Source: Euryarchaeota archaeon UBA202
GTDB taxonomy: Archaea; Thermoplasmatota; E2; UBA202
Assembly: GCA_002502685.1 (NCBI GenBank)
Contig: DAQA01000002.1
Coordinates: forward strand, 15,532 to 75,625
Length of the DNA stretch: 60,094 bases
Reading direction: 5' to 3'
Shown here in pieces: positions 8,176-17,781 of the stretch. How positions within the stretch are numbered: the stretch's first letter is position 1; each line of letters opens with the position of its first letter. Made by a program: the position numbers and the translations under genes. The notes beneath the pieces were generated by a model that saw nothing but the letters and a program-made list of their open reading frames with translations, had not been told where the DNA came from and searched no databases.

Positions 8176-9040
8176 ACAATCAGTCTGTCGTGCCTTTTCA
8201 CCTGGTCACATAACCGGTTTTTTTGAGATTTGTGACACCCCGTCTCATCCCTGTGAAAAGGGCTCCCGGGGGGCAGGGATCAATCTTTCCCTGGGTGCAT
8301 TCTCCACCGTCCAGATCACTGAATCAGACAAAAAAAGGATCGATATCATCCTAAATGGCAGACAGTCACCTGCAAGGGTTACCCGCCAGGCGGTTCAGCA
8401 TCTGATAGGAAAACACAAAATCCATGTGGTTGCCCGGGTGGAGACACAGCTTCCCCCTGGCCAAGGTTTTGGGATGAGCGCAGCTGGCTCCCTTGCCACC
8501 ACTATGGCTTTATCACATCTCCTACATCTGTCCAGGAAAAGGGCGGTGGAAGCGGCGCATCGCGCTGAGATTGATTTAAAAACGGGACTGGGGGATGTGG
8601 TCGCCATGTCGGTTGGCGGTATTGAGATCCGGGTGACCCCAGGTTTAGAGGGCACAATAAAGAAAATCCCTGGCAATGGGACTCTTGTTTTGGCCATCCT
8701 TGGCCCAAGGATCTGGACCCGGGATATATTATCCAATCATGCCTTGAGGAAACAGATTTGTATACAGGGTAAAAAATGCACCAGGGAGTTGCTTGTTGAT
8801 CCCGTGCTTCCCCGTTTTTTTCAGCTCTCCTATAGGTTTGTTGAAAAAACCCATCTTGCCTCCCCTTCCCTATTACAGGTACTAAGGGTTGCCCAGGAAT
8901 ATGGCAGGGTGTCCATGTGCTGTCTGGGTAATTCTGTTTTTTCCATGGGGGACACATTACAATTACTAAATACACTCAAAAAATATGGCCCGGTGTACCA
9001 GTGTCAAATAGATGAAAAAGGGGCTAGACTGATACCGTAA
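8168..9040 (+). CDS. Pantoate kinase (GHMP family)
   Basis: 290 residues. GHMP-kinase ATP loop PPGQGFGMSAAGSLA at about residues 96-110, plus N-terminal AFSPGHITGFFEI and the GINLSLGAF strand typical of archaeal pantoate kinase (COG1829). Archaea phosphorylate pantoate first and then join it to beta-alanine, replacing bacterial PanC/PanK. The 8-nt overlap with coaBC supports this reading over other GHMP kinases. A phosphopantothenate synthetase partner is not in the window. Confidence 0.88.
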   Translation: MVEQSVCRAFSPGHITGFFEICDTPSHPCEKGSRGAGINLSLGAFSTVQITESDKKRIDIILNGRQSPARVTRQAVQHLIGKHKIHVVARVETQLPPGQGFGMSAAGSLATTMALSHLLHLSRKRAVEAAHRAEIDLKTGLGDVVAMSVGGIEIRVTPGLEGTIKKIPGNGTLVLAILGPRIWTRDILSNHALRKQICIQGKKCTRELLVDPVLPRFFQLSYRFVEKTHLASPSLLQVLRVAQEYGRVSMCCLGNSVFSMGDTLQLLNTLKKYGPVYQCQIDEKGARLIP

Positions 9041-9090
9041 TCCCTCTGCAGTGTCTGATGATGTCCTGCTCCCCCCTGATTCATATCTTT

Positions 9091-11001
9091 TCATCCACTG
9101 GGGGGGTATCCCTGGCGGGTTTTTACCCCCATCCCGGTTGAAAAGGAGAGAAGTTCATCCCTGTTCAAGAGACATGTCCCGGTTCCTATCAAATCATCAT
9201 TTGTACTGACAATTAGGACCTCGTCCATGGGGCGCACATACTCTGAGGCATTGATTACAAATTTTGAAAACACATTTCGTCCTTGCTGCACAAAGGGTAT
9301 GGCCTCATCATCAATGATCACTCTCATATCTGGAAACTTAAACTGTTTATGGAGCCGTTGTCCACCTTCTCTTCCTAAAATAAGAAGGCCGTCGGAAGCC
9401 CGCATGGAGGCTACCAATTTTTTATCACCATATATATTCCTGATTTTTCCTGTTCGTGGAGATGTCACAATGTCCACATCTCCATAAAATAGGGCATCCC
9501 CTGCCCCCTTGCCATATTGCATATCCGCCACTTTTTTTATTTTTGTACACAAATAGCTCTTCTTATCCCTCTTCATTTTTTTTGGGGATATTTTTTTGTG
9601 TTCATCTATTTTTTGAAGATGGTCTAGGAATTGTTGTTCAATCCTTTTATTCATCTCCCGTGTCTCTTTGTCCAGTGTCCTTGGGAATAGTGATTGTGAA
9701 AAAGGATACATTTCATCCAACTCCATGGGGACAGGTCCAAAAGGAGAGGAAATAAGTATGGTGGCATTGCTGGTCAGATATTTCTCATAATATTTTGAAT
9801 AGGGTTTTTTTTCCTCGGGTAATACCTGGATATTTTTTGATGGTGGTGTATAGCGCTGAAACAATCGTTGATGATACCGGTGGACAAGGGGGCGATGCAA
9901 TGAATAGTGCCCGGTATAAAAAAAAGCTCGTTTCTTAGATATTGGCTCAAATTTTTCCAGCCATTGTGTTTCCCCCTGTACAATCTCCATGGCCTCCAAT
10001 AAATAGGGATTTGTTACCGCTCGTCTTTCCACCAATTCCCACAGGCTTCCTTCCCGGATGGCTTCCCGTATTCTCTTCATCTCTGCAAATGTTTGATAGA
10101 GATTATGCAGGGCAATATGTCGTATTCTCTCCTGTCTCACCATGTCCCTGAGATCCTGGGGTGAATATGTACAACAGACACTGCACGAACACGGAAGCTC
10201 CTCGATTTCACTGAGTTTTTTTGTCGCGGTCGAAAACAGGAGCCGTTCATCCTTTGCATATTTAATATAGGCTGATGAATCAAAAAAATCACATCCCAAT
10301 GCCACTGCCAAGGGGAGAATAAGGGGATGACCGGCGCCAAATAAATGGACTGGTCGTGACGGCGGCAGGCCTTTTTTGGATGCAATAATGATTCGAGCAA
10401 TATCGCTATATCTTTGCATCTCCATAAGTGGCACCACCCCGCCAATGGGATGAAAATCAATATCTAGTTTCCCCATTTCCTGGGCACACTTTTGTCTTAA
10501 TTGTGGATAAATGGAACCCTGTATGGTTCCTGCCAAGACCATATCTTTCTTTACTTGTATGCTTTCTTGAGCCCTTTTCAATGTTTCCTTGATTTCTACT
10601 TGGGATTGGGAAAACGAGGCAGTTGGAGAACTTATGATATCACATATGGTTCCAATATCAGATCCAATATCCCGCTGGAATTCTACTATCTGTACTGGAT
10701 CTATCCTACTGCCATACAGATAGGATTGAAAAGATCCTGAATCTGTCATCACCGGGCCATCAAAATTGAGCAGGTGATGAAGACCCTTTTTTTGTGCCAC
10801 CTCTCGTAACTGGTGATCTTGATGGATAATATAGGAATTTGTAATAATGATCTGTGCTCCTGCCTCCCTCAGTTCTTGGGGTGACAATAACATCTGGTGT
10901 GGATTAACCACGGGCATCAAGGCAGGAGTGGTCACCGTGCCATGTTTCGTCCGATATGAACACAATCGTCCCGCTGCATCACGTTTCTTTATCTCAAACA
11001 T
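9091..11001 (-). CDS. tgtA: Archaeosine tRNA-guanine transglycosylase with PUA domain
   Basis: 636 residues, full archaeal length. Exchanges G15 in the tRNA D-loop for preQ0. The catalytic TIM-barrel domain (about 1-330) has the nucleophile Asp in MTDSGSFQSYLYG, the ELPCSCSVCCTYS zinc cluster and the H-x2-N-L segment after it. The C-terminal part carries a PUA domain (about 545-625, DALFYGDVDIVTSPRTGKI onward). Start ATG at 11001 gives the usual MFEIKKRDAAGRL. 72 nt separate it from the upstream cysS. RaSEA at 44.5 kb acts later in the same pathway and MptA at 22 kb feeds pterin and probably preQ0 synthesis. Confidence 0.95.
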   Translation of the reverse strand: MFEIKKRDAAGRLCSYRTKHGTVTTPALMPVVNPHQMLLSPQELREAGAQIIITNSYIIHQDHQLREVAQKKGLHHLLNFDGPVMTDSGSFQSYLYGSRIDPVQIVEFQRDIGSDIGTICDIISSPTASFSQSQVEIKETLKRAQESIQVKKDMVLAGTIQGSIYPQLRQKCAQEMGKLDIDFHPIGGVVPLMEMQRYSDIARIIIASKKGLPPSRPVHLFGAGHPLILPLAVALGCDFFDSSAYIKYAKDERLLFSTATKKLSEIEELPCSCSVCCTYSPQDLRDMVRQERIRHIALHNLYQTFAEMKRIREAIREGSLWELVERRAVTNPYLLEAMEIVQGETQWLEKFEPISKKRAFFYTGHYSLHRPLVHRYHQRLFQRYTPPSKNIQVLPEEKKPYSKYYEKYLTSNATILISSPFGPVPMELDEMYPFSQSLFPRTLDKETREMNKRIEQQFLDHLQKIDEHKKISPKKMKRDKKSYLCTKIKKVADMQYGKGAGDALFYGDVDIVTSPRTGKIRNIYGDKKLVASMRASDGLLILGREGGQRLHKQFKFPDMRVIIDDEAIPFVQQGRNVFSKFVINASEYVRPMDEVLIVSTNDDLIGTGTCLLNRDELLSFSTGMGVKTRQGYPPSG

Positions 11002-11073
11002 GCGATTTTGAATTAGAAAAGATGGTTATCTATCTTTCCCAGAACACCCTGCACCCCAGAGTGGAATAAGATG

Positions 11074-12558
11074 TTACCTCATCCTCCACGTGGTCCCCTG
11101 GGCAGTATCCTGCACCTCAAAGCCCAGATTTTCAAGTTTATCACGGATCATGTCCGCCTTCTCCCACTCCTTCTTATCCCGTGCTTTATCCCTGGCGTCT
11201 AATATGGCTATCATAAGTGCGTCTATTTCTTTTTTAGGCATAACCTCAACATATTTTTCAGCCAGCTTTGTTAGTTGTTCACATATGGTTTCATCTATCT
11301 TTTTTTCTTCACGAAATAAAGTTAAAATATTCCCAAGTTCAGTCAAGGTATCATAGGCATATTGATACAGGCCGGGATGTTTTTCCTGTAGGTGTTTATT
11401 GGTCATTTTTACAAAATCAAAGATAGCTGCTATGGCACGGGGGGTATTAAAGTCATCATCCATGGCCTGTTCAAATTCAGCACGACATTGTAGGATGGCA
11501 TCAAAATAGTCTTTTTCAGTACTGGTCAACTCGTTTCTTTTTAATTCCTGGGGGCATGCCTTTTGGTGTAATTTTTCTCTAGCGCGTGTAATCCGTGTTA
11601 ATCCCTCCTGTGCAATCTTCATGGCTGCCGGGCTAAAATCAGGGGGGGTGCGATAATGTGTTTGAGCATAAAAAAATCGAATTGTTTCCGGGTGATATTT
11701 CTGGAGAAGATCTCGAACATTCACTATGTTTCCAAGGGATTTAGACATTTTTTCTCCATCTACCCTGAGTAATCCCACATGCATCCAATAATTGGCAAAT
11801 TCTTTCCCGGTTGCCGCTGTTGCTTGTGCAATCTCGTTTTCATGGTGGGGGAATACCAAATCAAGCCCTCCGCCATGAATATCAAAGGGTAACCCAAGAT
11901 ATTTACTGCTCATGGTTGAACATTCGATATGCCAGCCCGGTCGACCGGGTCCCCAGGGTGAATCCCAATAGGGTTCGCCAGGTTTTTGTTTTTTCCACAG
12001 GGCAAAATCCTCTGCTTTTCTCTTTTTTTCATCACCATTGATTCGTCCGCTGCTCTGAATCTTTTCCATTTTTTGTCCTGACAATCTGCCATATTTAGGA
12101 AAAGATTCCACTGAAAAATAGACATCGCCGTCACTGATGTATCCATATCCATTGTCAAGGATCTTTTGTATCATCTGAATCATGTTATCTATGTTTTCTG
12201 ATGCTTTCGGATAGATGCCCGCTCTTTGTATCCCTAATCTATCTAGATCAGTAAGGCATTTGTCGGTACATTTTTGTGAATAGCAGAGGGGATCACTTTT
12301 TTCCCTGTTGGCGGCAGCAATAATCTTATCGTCAACATCAGTAATATTTTGAACATATATCACTGTGTATCCTTTCCATTCCAGATACGAGCGGACGATA
12401 TCAAATGCCATATATGTCCGGGCATGCCCAATGTGGGCATCTGAATATACGGTCATGCCACAGACATACATCCCTACTTTTCCTTTATGAATCGGTATGA
12501 ATGTCTCTTTTTTTCGTGACAGGGTATTATAGATTTTCAGCATCGATTCTGGATTCAT
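11074..12558 (-). CDS. cysS: Cysteinyl-tRNA synthetase
   Basis: 494 residues from the ATG at 12558. Class I synthetase: Zn-binding Cys in MYVCGMTVYSDAHIGHARTY, which also contains HIGH, and the ATP-site KMSKSLGN (GEKMSKSLGNIVN). Zn ligands are also visible in WHIECSTMSSKYLG and GGGLDLVFPHHENE. Conserved sequence begins at MLKIYNTLSRKKE (ATG 12543). An open frame reaches an ATG at 12660 that lies about 25 nt from a TTTATAAA element, so a longer, lysine-rich N-terminus cannot be excluded. It probably shares a transcript with tgtA. Confidence 0.94.
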   Translation of the reverse strand: MNPESMLKIYNTLSRKKETFIPIHKGKVGMYVCGMTVYSDAHIGHARTYMAFDIVRSYLEWKGYTVIYVQNITDVDDKIIAAANREKSDPLCYSQKCTDKCLTDLDRLGIQRAGIYPKASENIDNMIQMIQKILDNGYGYISDGDVYFSVESFPKYGRLSGQKMEKIQSSGRINGDEKKRKAEDFALWKKQKPGEPYWDSPWGPGRPGWHIECSTMSSKYLGLPFDIHGGGLDLVFPHHENEIAQATAATGKEFANYWMHVGLLRVDGEKMSKSLGNIVNVRDLLQKYHPETIRFFYAQTHYRTPPDFSPAAMKIAQEGLTRITRAREKLHQKACPQELKRNELTSTEKDYFDAILQCRAEFEQAMDDDFNTPRAIAAIFDFVKMTNKHLQEKHPGLYQYAYDTLTELGNILTLFREEKKIDETICEQLTKLAEKYVEVMPKKEIDALMIAILDARDKARDKKEWEKADMIRDKLENLGFEVQDTAQGTTWRMR

Positions 12559-12763
12559 TGAATTTTTAATAATCTTTCCCCTCTTTTTTTTTTTTATCCC
12601 CCTCCACCTGTACCAGCAACACTGTACCCCATTTTTTTTTATAGGGAACAAAGAGTGCATCCGGACGTGTAAAAAATGAATTTATAAATTGTTTCCTAAT
12701 CCTTCTCTGTTTAATATAAAAAAAACAGGGTACATCCTTACCTTTGGGGAGATAAAAGGGTAA

Positions 12764-12773
12764 TAAAAATATA
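12764..12773 (+). promoter_or_regulatory. TATA box of the endonuclease IV-like gene
   Basis: TAAAAATATA ending 24 nt before the ATG at 12797, consistent with a leaderless transcript of the two-gene unit 12797-14163. Confidence 0.5.
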
Positions 12774-12796
12774 GGGGAGACACTATTCATCCCTTA

Positions 12797-13621
12797 ATGA
12801 TTCGCATTGGCATAGCAGGGATACCGCTCTCATGTAAGGAAAGAACATACAAGGATGGTGTTATCTATACCCGAAATCTTGGTCTTTCCGCTCTGGAGAT
12901 ACAACTGTCACGCGGTGTTGTCATGGAAGAATCCAAGGCAAAAGAGACCGGTGAGATAGCAAAACAATGTGATATTGAACTATCTCTTCATGCTCCCTAT
13001 TATCTGAATTTTGCGGGGCGGCCCCGGGAAATGGAAATGAGTTTTGAAAAAATGAATATTGCCGGAGCCATGGCACAATTATTAGATGCAAAAACAATGG
13101 TGGTGCATCCTGGGTTTTATGGCAATCATTCAAAAAAAGAAACATTGTTACTCATTATCCAAAATCTTCGTTTACTACGAGATGATTTCAAAAGTAAGGG
13201 TATTGAAACAAATATCGGCATTGAAACCATGGGGAAAAAAGATGTTTTTGGCAGTCTTGATGAAATAGCAGAGACATGTCATCATGTGGCGGGAATTGTC
13301 CCCGTGCTAGATTTTGGCCATATCCATGCTCGGGGCAATGGATGTTTACAAAACACGGATGATTTCTACAATATTTTCAAAAAAATGGAGGGTCTTTCCC
13401 TTACCCATTATCTCTCCCATATCACAGGTGTCGCCTATAATAATGCCGGGGCGCTCTATCATCTCCCCATTCGGAAGGGAGATTTGAGTTTTATGAAATT
13501 AATGGAGGTTATTCTTGAAAATAACTATAATATCACCCTTATCTCTGAATCACCTATTCTTGAGCATGATGCTGTCTATACACAGATCCTCCTGGATAGA
13601 GCCATGGAGTTATCCAAATGA
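12797..13621 (+). CDS. Endonuclease IV-like TIM-barrel protein (AP endonuclease family 2)
   Basis: 274 residues. The xylose-isomerase-like barrel keeps the metal ligands of endonuclease IV in order: His in SLHAPYYLN, His in VVHPGFYGN, Glu in NIGIETMGKK, Asp and His in VLDFGHIHARG, His in THYLSHITG, Asp/His region HLPIRKGDLSF and a late Glu in LISESPILEHDA. Endonuclease IV cuts 5' of abasic sites in DNA. It is close in length to bacterial Nfo (about 285). A sugar-isomerase role in the same fold is the alternative, and the following gene is a sugar-phosphate isomerase. It overlaps that gene by 4 nt (ATGA). Confidence 0.75.
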   Translation: MIRIGIAGIPLSCKERTYKDGVIYTRNLGLSALEIQLSRGVVMEESKAKETGEIAKQCDIELSLHAPYYLNFAGRPREMEMSFEKMNIAGAMAQLLDAKTMVVHPGFYGNHSKKETLLLIIQNLRLLRDDFKSKGIETNIGIETMGKKDVFGSLDEIAETCHHVAGIVPVLDFGHIHARGNGCLQNTDDFYNIFKKMEGLSLTHYLSHITGVAYNNAGALYHLPIRKGDLSFMKLMEVILENNYNITLISESPILEHDAVYTQILLDRAMELSK

Positions 13622-14163
13622 CGGATGTATTTAAACAATCCATTGATCATATTACATCACAAATCACGGAGTTACTCACGTCTGTTTCACCCCGGGATAT
13701 CCACCGTGTTGTCACTCTTCTCATGAAGGCAAATCGAATATTTAGTTATGGCACAGGGAGAAGCGGCCTTTTGGGTAGAGCGTTTGCTATCCGCCTGGTT
13801 CATCTAGGTTTCCAGGCATTTGTGATAGGTGAAACCATCACGGCTCCTGTTCAAAAAAATGATTGCGTAATTTTAATTTCAGGTTCAGGTATCACCCTAC
13901 CTGTTGTTATGACTGCGGAAATCGCTGCCAATCTGGAAGCAAAACTTATTCTTCTCACTGCCAATACAAGTTCACCCATTGATTCATTATCAAATGTCAC
14001 CATTATCCTCTCTCCCCGCCAGAAAAAATCACATCTTGCTCCCCTGGGGACACTTTTTGAGGCCAGCAGCTGGCTTTTTTTGGATGGCATCATTGCTGAA
14101 CTCCTGAAAAAAAAGGGAGAAGATGAAGAAACAATGAGAAAACGCCATGCCATATTAGAATAA
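13618..14163 (+). CDS. hxlB: 6-phospho-3-hexuloisomerase (SIS domain)
   Basis: 181 residues, the normal length of the family. SIS fold with IFSYGTGRSGLLGRAFAIRL, the conserved GETITAPVQKNDCVILISGSG and the C-terminal PLGTLFEASSWLFLDG. It isomerises hexulose-6-phosphate and fructose-6-phosphate. In archaea the ribulose monophosphate route runs in reverse to supply pentoses. The partner hexulose-phosphate synthase is not in the window. The start overlaps the stop of the endonuclease IV-like gene. Confidence 0.9.
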   Translation: MTDVFKQSIDHITSQITELLTSVSPRDIHRVVTLLMKANRIFSYGTGRSGLLGRAFAIRLVHLGFQAFVIGETITAPVQKNDCVILISGSGITLPVVMTAEIAANLEAKLILLTANTSSPIDSLSNVTIILSPRQKKSHLAPLGTLFEASSWLFLDGIIAELLKKKGEDEETMRKRHAILE

Positions 14164-14306
14164 GACCACCCATATGGATATCTCTTCCTCACCCACATTC
14201 ACCCAACTGATCAAGACCCCTCACCCTGGCCAGGGAGATATCCATTTAGCAGATCCCCTTCTTTTTAAAAGGAAAAAATTTACATGAGGATAGTGATTCA
14301 CCTTGT

Positions 14307-14717
14307 ATGGATTACGATTATCAAAAACTATTAAAAAAAGCAATAAAAGACCTTCCCGACAAACTTACCTCCGAGGAACGATTCCAAATCCCGCAGGGAA
14401 ATATTTTTTATGAAGGAAATACTACCATCCTGAAAAATTTCACTGAAATTACAAACCTAATCAATCGAGAGGGAAAACATTTTTTCTCCTATCTACTAAA
14501 AGAACTGGGGACCGCCGGTGGCCAAGAAGGAGAACGTGCCATCTTCCAGGGAAAAAAACCCGCCAATATGATACAAGATCGTATCAAAACATATATCGAA
14601 AATTATGTTTTATGTAAAGAATGCCATAAACCCGATACCTATCTTGTAAGAGAAAATAGAATACTGATCATGAGATGTGAAGCATGCGGTGCCTTTCACC
14701 CGGTCAAGGAAATATAA
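14307..14717 (+). CDS. Translation initiation factor aIF2, beta subunit
   Basis: 136 residues, the archaeal length. Core domain with YEGNTTILKNFTEI and the C-terminal zinc ribbon with Cys103, Cys106, Cys124 and Cys127 (VLCKECHKPDT ... MRCEACGAFHPV). Part of the heterotrimer that delivers initiator tRNA to the ribosome. It is followed 16 nt later by tldD, so the two may be co-transcribed. Confidence 0.96.
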   Translation: MDYDYQKLLKKAIKDLPDKLTSEERFQIPQGNIFYEGNTTILKNFTEITNLINREGKHFFSYLLKELGTAGGQEGERAIFQGKKPANMIQDRIKTYIENYVLCKECHKPDTYLVRENRILIMRCEACGAFHPVKEI

Positions 14718-14733
14718 GAACTGGCATAGTAAA

Positions 14734-16131
14734 ATGGATGAAGACATCGCAGAATATGCATTAGACACAGCCCAAAAATCAACAGACTGGGCTGAAATAC
14801 GGCTCCTGTCCTCAAGGGAAAATTCCCTCCTTTGGAAAAACGGAAGCCTTGAAAATGTATCCTTTTTTGACCAAGATGGCCTCTCGATACGTGTTCTCAT
14901 CGATGGCGCCATGGGGTTTACATCCACCAATATACTCACCAAAAAAACAGTGAATCACATGGTTGCCAAGGCAATTAAAATGGCAAAAGCCCAAGACAAA
15001 AAAAAACCTCTTAGTCTCTCAAAAGAAAAAACATATTCAACAAAATGGGTGGTGCATCCCAAAAAAGATTTTCCAGGTATAACAGAAAAAATATCCCTGC
15101 TGCAAAATATTGATGATGTCCTCAAGGACATGGATAATGTCCAAGCTCGTTTCTATCAAATTGAGGACAGCACCCAAAAAAAATTATATCTCAATTCCGA
15201 AGGAGCCCATATATCTTCTCTTGTTCCCTATCTTTCCTTTTTCTATCTTCTCTCCATTGGATCTAACACTGAGAGCCAACAAATAACCCGGCAATTTGGG
15301 AACACGGGAGGATGGGAATTTATCCATGAATGGGAAGTCGCCGAAAAGATAAGCCATGATGCCACTGTTCTCAATGATCTTATAACAAAGGGGCACAAAC
15401 CCCCCCGGGGATGTGTCGATTTTGTTCTGGGTCCCGCCATTACAGGTTTAATTGCCCATGAGTCATGCGGCCATCCCTTCGAAGCGGATCGTATTAATGG
15501 ACGGGAATCTGCACAGGCAGGTAAATCATTTATTACCCCCCATATGGTGGGTCAAAGGCTGGGTACACCATTGGTGACAATTATTGATGACCCTACCATC
15601 CCCGCGAGTTATGGTCACTACCAATATGATGATGAGGGGGTAAAGGCCCACAAAAGATTGTTAATCAAAGAGGGTATCATAAACACGTTTCTTCATAACC
15701 GGGAAACAGGGTATCTCATGGCGGAGCATAGTAATGCCTCATCCCGGGCGTCAAGTTTTGATAGTGAACCCATTGTACGCATGTCCAATACCTATATGGC
15801 GGGAGGTGAGTGTTCCCTTGAGGAACTCTGTGAAGATATCCACCTTGGGATCTATATGGCTTCCTATATGGAATGGAACATTGATGACACCCGCTATAAC
15901 CAAAAATATGTTGGATCAGAATCCTACCTCATCCAGAACGGAAAAATAGGTCCTCTTATTCGGCAGCCCACATTAGAGATTACCACACCCTGCTTATACC
16001 AATCCATAGATGCACTGGGAAAAGAGATTGACTTTTTTGCAGCTATCTGTGGCAAGGGTGATCCCATGCAGGGTATACCGGTGTGGACCGGGGGGCCGGC
16101 GATACGCCTGAGAAATATACGGATAACATGA
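14734..16131 (+). CDS. tldD: TldD metalloprotease subunit
   Basis: 465 residues from the ATG at 14734; an upstream in-frame ATG lies inside the aIF2-beta gene. The metal site is in AHESCGHPFEADRI (His242 and His247 of H-E-S-C-G-H). Family segments include DQDGLSIRVLIDG near the N-terminus and ASSRASSFDSEPIVRMSNTY. TldD and TldE form a heterodimer that degrades unfolded or modified peptides. The stop overlaps the tldE start by 4 nt, as expected for stoichiometric subunits. Confidence 0.93.
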   Translation: MDEDIAEYALDTAQKSTDWAEIRLLSSRENSLLWKNGSLENVSFFDQDGLSIRVLIDGAMGFTSTNILTKKTVNHMVAKAIKMAKAQDKKKPLSLSKEKTYSTKWVVHPKKDFPGITEKISLLQNIDDVLKDMDNVQARFYQIEDSTQKKLYLNSEGAHISSLVPYLSFFYLLSIGSNTESQQITRQFGNTGGWEFIHEWEVAEKISHDATVLNDLITKGHKPPRGCVDFVLGPAITGLIAHESCGHPFEADRINGRESAQAGKSFITPHMVGQRLGTPLVTIIDDPTIPASYGHYQYDDEGVKAHKRLLIKEGIINTFLHNRETGYLMAEHSNASSRASSFDSEPIVRMSNTYMAGGECSLEELCEDIHLGIYMASYMEWNIDDTRYNQKYVGSESYLIQNGKIGPLIRQPTLEITTPCLYQSIDALGKEIDFFAAICGKGDPMQGIPVWTGGPAIRLRNIRIT

Positions 16132-17456
16132 CACAGGAAACCCGGGATTCATTACCAGCCTATGCGGTCAGGAAGGGAAACGAGTATGGTTTTGATGACA
16201 TTATTGCCCAGCTCATCTATTCACAGGAAAAACAAATAAAGTTTGCCAATAGTGACATCGCTCTTTCATCGGAATGGCAAAACCGCCATATGGGACTGTT
16301 TCTTGCCCAAAAAAAGAAACTGTTAACCACCACCATTGAAAACCCCACAAAGACAAAAATTTTACACACCCTTCACCAGGCAAAAAAACAAATATCTTTG
16401 ATTGCCACAAAGCAGGATTATCATGGAATAGGCACCGGGGGGTCGTATGATACATATTCCTATGATAAAGACATGATTCACCAGGATGAAGAACTTCTGT
16501 CTGTTACAAAAATGGTTATTGATACGGGAAATGAATACGCCCCTGAAGTGGCAGGAGTATTACGAGTGGGTCAGGAAGAGGTCACATTGTGTTCATCAAA
16601 TAATGTCCATGCAGAGGACAAAAATAGCTGGATAACCCTATCTGTGAGAGCATTGGGGACCGACTCATCAGGTCATGGAGTACAAGCAGCACGCACCATG
16701 AAACAGTTTCATCCCCTCAAAGCAGCCCGCAAGGCAGGAATCATTGCCCGTGATGCCGCATCGCCACAGGGAATTGAGAAGGGAAAATATACCCTTATCC
16801 TTGATCCCCTCTCCTTGGCCAATTTGGTTTCCCAGTTCATTGATTTCTCCTCTATTTTCTCAATTGAAAGCGGGTTTTCCTGTCTTATCGGTAAACTGGG
16901 GCAAAGGGTAGCCCATGAAAAGATACATCTATTTGATGATGGACGGCATCCCCAGGGTATCCATACCCAAAAATTTGATGCTGAGGGCACACCCACCAAA
17001 AAAACCCCCATAATTAAAGAAGGCATCCTTAAAAATTATCTGCACAATGTATCCACTGCTAGAAAATATGGCACTGAATCAACGGGTAACGCGGGTCTCA
17101 TTGCGCCCCATCCCTGGACAGGGGTACTGGCTCCTGGTGATAGAAAAAAAGAGGAAATATTTAATGATGCAGTCCATGCCCTCTATATCACCAATGTGTG
17201 GTATACACGTTTTCAAAATTATCTCACTGGTGATTTTTCCACCATCCCCCGGGATGGCGCATTTATCATTCATAAAGGTGATATGGTGAAATCAGTTCAC
17301 AATATACGGATCAGTGATAATCTTCAATCCATTTTTGCGCATATGGAAATCTTGTCCGATACAATTGAGCAAATCTATTGGTGGGAAACAGAGGTTCCAT
17401 CATTTGTTCCCTATGCTGTGGTGAAAAATGTAAATATTACTACGTCCATGGACTGA
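16128..17456 (+). CDS. tldE: TldE/PmbA subunit of the TldD-TldE protease
   Basis: 442 residues from the ATG at 16128, which forms ATGA with the tldD stop. Typical PmbA features: AARKAGIIARDAASPQGIEKGKY, the glycine-rich end NVSTARKYGTESTGNA and GDFSTIPRDGAFIIHKGDM. It lacks a HExxxH motif, as expected for the non-catalytic partner. It ends 18 nt before tRNA-Leu. Confidence 0.9.
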   Translation: MTQETRDSLPAYAVRKGNEYGFDDIIAQLIYSQEKQIKFANSDIALSSEWQNRHMGLFLAQKKKLLTTTIENPTKTKILHTLHQAKKQISLIATKQDYHGIGTGGSYDTYSYDKDMIHQDEELLSVTKMVIDTGNEYAPEVAGVLRVGQEEVTLCSSNNVHAEDKNSWITLSVRALGTDSSGHGVQAARTMKQFHPLKAARKAGIIARDAASPQGIEKGKYTLILDPLSLANLVSQFIDFSSIFSIESGFSCLIGKLGQRVAHEKIHLFDDGRHPQGIHTQKFDAEGTPTKKTPIIKEGILKNYLHNVSTARKYGTESTGNAGLIAPHPWTGVLAPGDRKKEEIFNDAVHALYITNVWYTRFQNYLTGDFSTIPRDGAFIIHKGDMVKSVHNIRISDNLQSIFAHMEILSDTIEQIYWWETEVPSFVPYAVVKNVNITTSMD

Positions 17457-17474
17457 TTGTACTCTTTTTTTGGT

Positions 17475-17558
17475 GCAGGGGTAGCCAAGCTTGGTCAACG
17501 GCGCAAGGTTCAGGGCCTTGTCCTTAGTGGTTCAAGGGTTCAAATCCCTTCCCCTGCA
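17475..17558 (+). tRNA. tRNA-Leu (anticodon CAG)
   Basis: Class II tRNA, 84 nt with the discriminator A; CCA is not encoded. Acceptor GCAGGGG pairs with CCCCTGC. The anticodon arm is CAAGG/TTCAGGG/CCTTG with anticodon CAG. A long variable arm and the T-arm GGTTCAAATCC-like sequence follow. The 3' end marks the left boundary of an accessory island whose repeats echo the T-arm sequence TTCAAATCCC. Confidence 0.95.
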
Positions 17559-17608
17559 TTAACTTTATATACTAGAAGAACACAAAAAAAGGTTTTTACA
17601 GAGAAGAA

Positions 17609-17652
17609 CCCACCGAATTTTACCGGTAAAAACGAGACCAAATCCCGGTGGG
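17609..17652 (+). repeat. Island repeat copy 1 (palindrome plus T-arm-like tail)
   Basis: Core TTTTACCGGTAAAA at 17618-17631 followed by ACGAGACCAAATCCCGGTG. The whole copy is flanked by CCCACCG (17609-17615) and CGGTGGG (17646-17652), which would form an outer stem around the inner palindrome. Copies 2 and 3 lie at 18516 and 21721. The stretch 17559-17781 around it has no plausible gene. Confidence 0.75.
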
Positions 17653-17781
17653 TCCGCAAGCCTTGGCATAGAATAAACGGATGAAAATTATTGATTTGTA
17701 CCAATATCCTAATAAAAGAAATGCAATGTTATATTAAGGCAAAATGAATTTTTAATTAGGTAATATAAATTTAAAATAAAA

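Noticed and set aside
8395..8975. Two overlapping minus-strand frames opposite pantoate kinase
   Set aside because: Antisense shadows of a GHMP kinase with intact motifs; products are low in sense (Pro/Arg/Cys-rich).
9041..9090. TGATGA followed 14 nt later by CTGA between pantoate kinase and tgtA, like a C/D box pair
   Set aside because: Only one C-D pair is visible, with no second C'/D set or terminal stem; chance match is likely.
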